Of a stretch of DNA of 64,000 nucleotides, positions 59,001 through 64,000 are shown piece after piece. The DNA is taken from assembly GCA_013396635.1 (NCBI GenBank), contig WBMW01001277.1:62001-126000 (forward strand). The letters run 5' to 3'. Position 1 is the stretch's first letter; every line of letters begins with the position of its first letter. The stretch comes from Penelope pileata. Its lineage: Eukaryota; Chordata; Aves; Galliformes; Cracidae. Position numbers and translations under genes: made by a program. Below the pieces are notes generated by a model. That model was not told where the DNA came from and searched no databases. It worked only from the letters and a program-made list of their open reading frames with translations.

Positions 59001-60039
59001 AGTGATTTAAGAAATTCCTTCATCAAAAAGTAGTAGTGAAGATGTTGCATTCTTTAGCTTTCAGTGACTGCAGGAGCTTTCTCTCTAAGAATAAGGATCC
59101 ATTTTGAAATTTTTGCATGAATACTGTAATGCTATCTTAATAGCATTGAGCTGATTGTCTTACTAGACTTGAACTGATTGTCTCAAAGGTTCTTCAGACC
59201 TGTTTTGATAATTTTCTTAACTACATGCTAACTAAAATTTTACTGGATCTTTGGTAGTCTTAAGAGAACTCTTTAAATCTAATGTAAATTATTTTGCACT
59301 TTTTTTCTTTCCCTTTGGCTAGGTTAGCAATTTATACCTGTTAAGTCAATTTGAAGATCTTCCAAATTTAGAAGAGGTGATTTTCATGGAGTTGCTGGCA
59401 ATCTATCTTTTTTCTTGTATCAAAGGACTAGCTGCTAAAGTTCAGTTAGATGATAATAGTGGTATACTGGAAATGTAAGTTGTTGTAATACAGATTGACA
59501 TCCAATTGAAAGCTGCATACTGAATCAAGAAGCTTTTTACTTTTACTGACAAAAGCAACACTTGAGAGTTCCTTGCATCATTTATGACAGATGTTGTCAC
59601 AATATTTTTTATAATACAAGTATGTGACAGTATTTGATGGACTCCTGTAGTACAAAGTGTTCATTTTCATGAAAACCTTCTGTAAAAACTACTTGCTTTT
59701 AGTAAGACTCCTATCCTTTTGGGGGAAAAAAAAAGAAGAAGAAAAAAAAAACCAGAAAACAAACCCCATATTTTTCTGTTGGGGTACAAATAATGCTGCA
59801 TTTAGAAAAAAACACTGTTTGGACTTCCTAGTAAAGATGGTGTATGTTACTAGATATTGGGAAACTTAATTAGGGATGCAAAAATCAATTACTGAAAGCA
59901 TTCAGGGGATAAAAAAGATAAACAAAAAATGAAATTATGTTTCACTATTAGAATATGAATTTAAGTAGTGGCAGAATTAAAAAACAATATTAGGTAGATC
60001 ACTTCCAAAAATAAAATTGCTTATTGACCATGTCTTATA

Positions 60040-60800
60040 GTACCATAGAAATATTGAGATTGGAAAAGACCTCTAGGGACACCTAGTCCAACCATCTACC
60101 TACCACAATTATTGCCCACTAAATGATGTCCCTAAGTATCACATCTACACATTTCTTGAACGCCTCCAGGGCTGATGATTCCACCACATCCCTGGCAGCC
60201 CATTCCAGTGCCTGACCACTCCTTTAGAGTTTTTCCTAATATCCAACCTGAACCTACCCTGGCCCAACTTGAGGCCATTCCTGCTCATCTTATGCCTGTT
60301 ACTCAGGAGAAGAGGCCGACTGCCCCCTCACCACAACCTGTCAGGCAGCTGTAGAGAGCAATAAGGTCTTCCCTGAGCCTCCTCTTCTCCAGACTAAACA
60401 ATCCCAGTTCCCTCAACTGCTCCTCATAAGACTTGTGTTCCAGATGTCTCTCCAGCCTTGTTGCCCTCCCCTGGACATGCTCCAGGCCCTCCAGTTCTTT
60501 CTTGTAATGAGGGGTCCCAAACTGAACACAGTAGTAGAGGTGCAGCCTCACCAGGGTTGAGCAGAGGGTACGATCACTTCCATGGTCCTGCTGGCTACAC
60601 TATTTCTGATACAAGTCTGGATGCTGTTGGCCTTCTTGGCCACCTGGGCAAACTGCCGGCTCATGTTCAGCCAAGTGTCAACTACCACCCCCAGATTCTT
60701 TTCCTCCACACAGCTTTCCAACCGCTCTGCCCCAAGCCTGTAGCATTACATGGGGTTGTTGTGACCAAAGTGCAGGACTCAGCGCTTAAGGAGCATTAAA
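60040..60800 (-). mobile_element. CR1 LINE, older subfamily, 3' end through ORF2 C-terminus
   Basis: Left end GTACCATAGAAATATTGAGA is a decayed tail. It is followed by the 3' UTR form with CCACTAAATGATGTCCCTAA and CTTGAACGCCTCCAGGGCTG. The ORF2 C-terminus reads on the minus strand as EHVQGRATRLERHLEHKSYE at 60303-60551. The 3' UTR differs from the other copies, indicating a different subfamily. It ends at about 60800 near CTCAGCGCTTAAGGAGCATT. Confidence 0.9.
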
Positions 60801-60984
60801 TACTCTGCACTCTTTTGTCAGATGTAAAATTCTTTATCCAAGATTAATGTATTTTTAACAAGGCATCATAAATGCCTTAATGTATCTAGCAACTTAGTAA
60901 AAATTTTATGTTTATCTTATGAGGAAAATGAAAACTTTTTTCAAAAAATTCTATATAATAATCCATTCAATATTTCAACTAGTA

Positions 60985-61970
60985 AATGCAAGGACTGCTC
61001 CAAAGGTAATGTCTCCTATTTTGTTATGTTGGCCCCTGATGTCAGAGGTTGATGTTGATGGTATGGCAGTGGATATGGAACCTTCCCACCAATATTCCCA
61101 CCAACACTTTGTTGCACTGTGACAGATGGCAGCATAGGGAAGTCTCACAAAATAGTGTCTGATGTGAAAGTGCGTATGAAGCAAAGGTGTGTCACTGAAT
61201 TCCTCCATGCAGAAAAAATGGCACCCATTGACATTCATCAACACTTGCTAAGCATTGGTGGAGACCAAACAGTGGATACTGAAACACTTTGAGGTGGTGA
61301 GTGGTGTGTTTCAGCAGTGGTGACAGCAACAGTGGATCACCTCCGCTGGTGCAGGTTTTTATGAGCACAGTATGCAGGCTCTTGCTCATCACTGGTGAAA
61401 GTACACAGCTAATGGTGGTGACTGTGCTGATAGACTGAGGGAGCTGGGTTTGTTCAGCCTGGAGAAGAGAAGGCTGTTGAGAGACCTCATTACAGCCTTC
61501 CAGTATTTAAAAGGAGATTATAAACAGGAGGGAAGTAAACTTTTTGCAATGGTAGATAGTGGTAGGACAAGGGGGAATGGTTTTAAGCTGAAGGAGGAAA
61601 GGTTTACATAAGACATCAGGGGGAAGTTCTTTACTGAGAGAGTGGTGAGGTGCTGACAGAGGCTGCCCAGAGAGGTTGGGGATGCCCTGTCCCTGAAGGT
61701 TCTCAAGGCCAAGTTGGATGGGGCCCTGGGCAACCTGATCTAGTACCTAATCTGGAGATTGGTGGCCCTGCCTGTGTCATAGGGGTTGGAACCTGATAAT
61801 CCTTGTGGTCCCTTCCAACCCAGGTCATTCTATGATTCTATGATGATTCTATGAATACTAGTGTTTTGTAGCCGAGAATTTGCTCTATTAAATAATGTGA
61901 TTGTGCTTTTTGTATTTGTTGTAGTTTCTGTGGAAATAAATCAGAGGCATAGCTTTCAGAGCAACCTAAG
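60985..61970 (+). mobile_element. Internally deleted mariner carrying a nested CR1
   Basis: The left end (TGCTCCAAAGGTAATGTCTC) and right end (AGGCATAGCTTTCAGAGCAA, then TA at 61971) correspond to the ends of the mariner at 32987. The 5' part, to about 61340 (GTTTCAGCAGTGGTGACAGC), is joined directly to the 3' part of the transposase gene (GGATCACCTCCGCTGGTGCA). This removes about 0.8 kb, including all three catalytic Asp. The element is interrupted by a CR1 at 61430-61852 and resumes with TTTTGTAGCCGAGAATTTGC. Confidence 0.9.
61430..61852 (+). mobile_element. CR1 LINE 3' end inserted in a mariner
   Basis: Starts AGACTGAGGGAGCTGGGTTT and runs through AAAGGAGATTATAAACAGGA and GGCTGCCCAGAGAGGTTGGG to the tail TTCTATGATTCTATGATGAT. 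It is a little-diverged, 5'-truncated CR1. Mariner sequence on both sides shows it inserted after the mariner. Confidence 0.93.
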
Positions 61971-63205
61971 TATATGAATCGTTTAAGATACAGTATGTCT
62001 TTGTCTTGTTTTTTACAAACGACTACATGCAATATGAGGTTCTGTAGCCTCTTTGTCCAGGTGAGAAATCTTCACAAGGAAGAATTAACCAAACGAGAAA
62101 CTGAAAAGTATCAAAAAAGGACTTTAGTTGTATACATAAGAGGTAATCATTTTCAATTATTACCTTTTCATTTTAACTGAGAGTCTGAATTTCCTATTTC
62201 AAGAAGTTTTTCTTCTTTGCCTCACAGAATGTATGTCACATGAGTCTAAGGGGAAGATTCAAATCAGTAATGACAATAGAGAACACAGGGCACAGGCAAG
62301 CCAGAAAGCAATTGTTTGTCTTAATTATGAGTTTTCCATCACTTCATATCAGAATTAGGGTATAAGAGAGTATTGTTTCAGGGAAAAAAGCAAAAACATT
62401 TCGTATTATTTTTGCTTTTCTTAAAATAAATGATTATTCTTAACTTCCAGTTTGTATTGTCCCAGTATCTCAGTACTTGAGTCAACTGCTGTATTTGTAA
62501 TGAAAGTGCTGGCAGAGTCAAGACATGATTATTTTTACTGTGGTAGAATGGTACCACATTGGTGGTAATATTACATATATTTCTTCAAGTAACCTTTAAG
62601 CTACTGAACAGAAAAATGAATGAAACACACTTATGTTTGATATAGAATTTCCATAAGAAATAAATTATATTCATGGGAGAATGAGATTTTTAAGTCTTGA
62701 TCAATAAATTCAACATACTGTCTGTTTTCACCTGGGCTATTTTTGAAGCATTATTTCAATATTGTATCTAGAGGTAAAACTGTATAATTTTAGAGTATAG
62801 TTTTTACCTAACTTTTAGTGTGTGTGGTTTTAGTTAAATTAGCCTTGGTAATGCAATCAGTGATACATTTTAAATTGAATTCAGAGCCACCATTTAGCTA
62901 CTGTATGAAAGGGTCTAGTGATATCTTTTTTAGTTTCAGTGTCTGCTTAATTCTTACATTCGTTCATACCCTAGCCTTTCTCTTTTCAAGTTTTAGTGGA
63001 CCCATCAGTCATATTGAACTTTGTCTAAGAAAAGTTGCATGGAGAATACCACAAAAATATCTGTTACAAAGCAGAAACTGAGCAACTTATCTTTCAGAAA
63101 GGCTTGAATGGAACTATAGGTCCACGCAGAGCAAGAGTTATTATTGATAATCCAAATTACCAATACATATTACAGTCTTTAATTGGTCTTATACTGCCTG
63201 CCTCT

Positions 63206-63299
63206 GGTTCAGCCTCTACTGTCACACCACCACCATCTGCATCTGATGTCACAGGCCAACATAATGAAACAGGAGGCATTATTTTCAGAGCAACCCTCA
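63206..63299 (-). mobile_element. Mariner end fragment
   Basis: Reverse complement of the first 90 or so bases of the mariner family. The terminal repeat is at the right (GGAGGCATTATTTTCAGAGC, followed by TA at 63300-63301) and the subterminal block GGCCAACATAATG lies inside. The rest of the element is absent. Confidence 0.85.
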
Positions 63300-63317
63300 T
63301 ACATTGTTAAGATCACC

Positions 63318-63380
63318 CTGTTCTCTGTTTACCGAAGGCTAAACAGTCTCAGCTATCTCAGCCTTTTGTCATACCTTTTT
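63318..63380 (-). mobile_element. Small CR1 LINE fragment
   Basis: CGAAGGCTAAACAGTCTCAG and TATCTCAGCCTTTTGTCATA are the reversed ORF2 C-terminal block seen in the other copies. Only about 60 bases are recognisable. Confidence 0.65.
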
Positions 63381-64000
63381 TCCTTGTACTTACATTTCTG
63401 CTAAAAAATTAAATCTTTGATGATGTTTATTAACTTAATAGTAGTAACGTATTAAAAATCATAACTTCTATGATGAGTTTTATTTTTCAAGCATAGGAAT
63501 GCATGTTCTCTTGTAAATTTCTTTTTTCCTAACAATTTTAACTTTGGCTTTCTACCTCCATTTGAATCTCTTAATAATTATGTAGTTTTTACTTTTGACC
63601 CCTCTCTTCATCCCTCTGCATAGACTATTATAGATTTAAATTTTAATTAACCCCATAAACTATCAGGTTTGTTTTTCACCTGTATTCATCTGAATTATAT
63701 GTAGTGATAATGACTTTTAGGGATCATCAAGAGGTTTTTGAATGTAAAGGAAATCTAGGCACTTAATTTGTATTTTAAATTGATGGCAATAGCAGATAAT
63801 ATGATTGTTACTTAAATGTTCATGACATCACATATTGAGTGTTTCTTGTTGATACTCTGAAATTAAAACATTATCAATGAAACATCCATGATATAGTTAC
63901 TAAATCATTTTTTTTCCCTAGGAATTGTTTTAAAAAATATCTAAGGCTGAGACAATCAGGCATTTTTTTTGTTATTCAAACGGAAAAAAGTGTCTCTTTG

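Larger units (their letters stand above)
48917..64000 (+). other. UTRN: UTRN intron, 5' part (at least 15.1 kb)
   Basis: Begins with donor GTAAGTGC and runs off the window. It holds CR1 pieces (50809-51362, 54722-54945, 54946-55469, 55471-56025, 60040-60800, 61430-61852, 63318-63380), an LTR stub (51422-51486) and two mariner remnants (60985-61970, 63206-63299). I see nothing identifiable in 48917-50800, 51490-54720, 56030-60035, 61975-63200 and 63385-64000. None of the open frames in these stretches resembles the expected next utrophin exon. Confidence 0.85.

Noticed and set aside
59343..59475. Possible exon after TTTGGCTAG, reading SNLYLLSQFEDLPNLEE
   Set aside because: Not similar to the next expected utrophin segment, and the GTGATT that would serve as donor is weak. 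Probably a pseudo-exon.
1..64000. CRISPR arrays, operons, phage or bacterial systems
   Set aside because: No regularly spaced repeats, no dense coding and no ribosome binding sites. The window is vertebrate intronic DNA, so I found no candidate for a new gene system.

Overview
The window is vertebrate nuclear DNA, almost certainly from a bird. It is AT-rich, only about 1% coding, and full of chicken-repeat-1 (CR1) LINE fragments. It also holds endogenous-retrovirus solo LTRs of an avian ERVL-like type and mariner DNA transposons close to the galliform 'Galluhop' family as I remember it. I cannot name the species. The mariner suggests a galliform, but related mariners occur in other birds.

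The only gene I can support is utrophin (UTRN), on the + strand. Five internal exons are present at 2588-2735, 4616-4765, 23053-23217, 41472-41573 and 48808-48916. All have canonical AG acceptors and GT donors, and their phases join into one open frame of 674 bases. They encode the distal part of the spectrin-repeat rod and the start of the following proline-rich hinge, corresponding to dystrophin exons 46-50. Four of the five exon lengths (148, 150, 102, 109) equal the dystrophin lengths as I recall them; the third is 165 against 186. The residues match utrophin rather than dystrophin. The preceding and following exons are not in the window, so both ends lie in introns.

Layout: 1-2587 upstream intron; 2736-4615 short intron; 4766-23052 intron of 18.3 kb with several CR1 copies, one nested pair and one copy with a false-looking duplication; 23218-41471 intron of 18.3 kb with an ancient amniote CR1-like relic, three LTRs, a nearly full-length dead mariner and a CR1; 41574-48807 intron of 7.2 kb with one CR1; 48917-64000 start of the next intron, with five more CR1 pieces, an LTR stub, and two mariner remnants, one carrying a nested CR1.

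Single N characters occur at seven places and a run of 26 N at 1745-1770. Five of the single Ns (19539, 37264, 45875, 51487, 55470) fall inside or at the edge of interspersed repeats where sequence is duplicated, missing or inverted, which points to assembly joins. I found no RNA gene, CRISPR array, bacterial feature or new gene system. The best leads are repeat archaeology, assembly errors, and a few short structural motifs in the introns.
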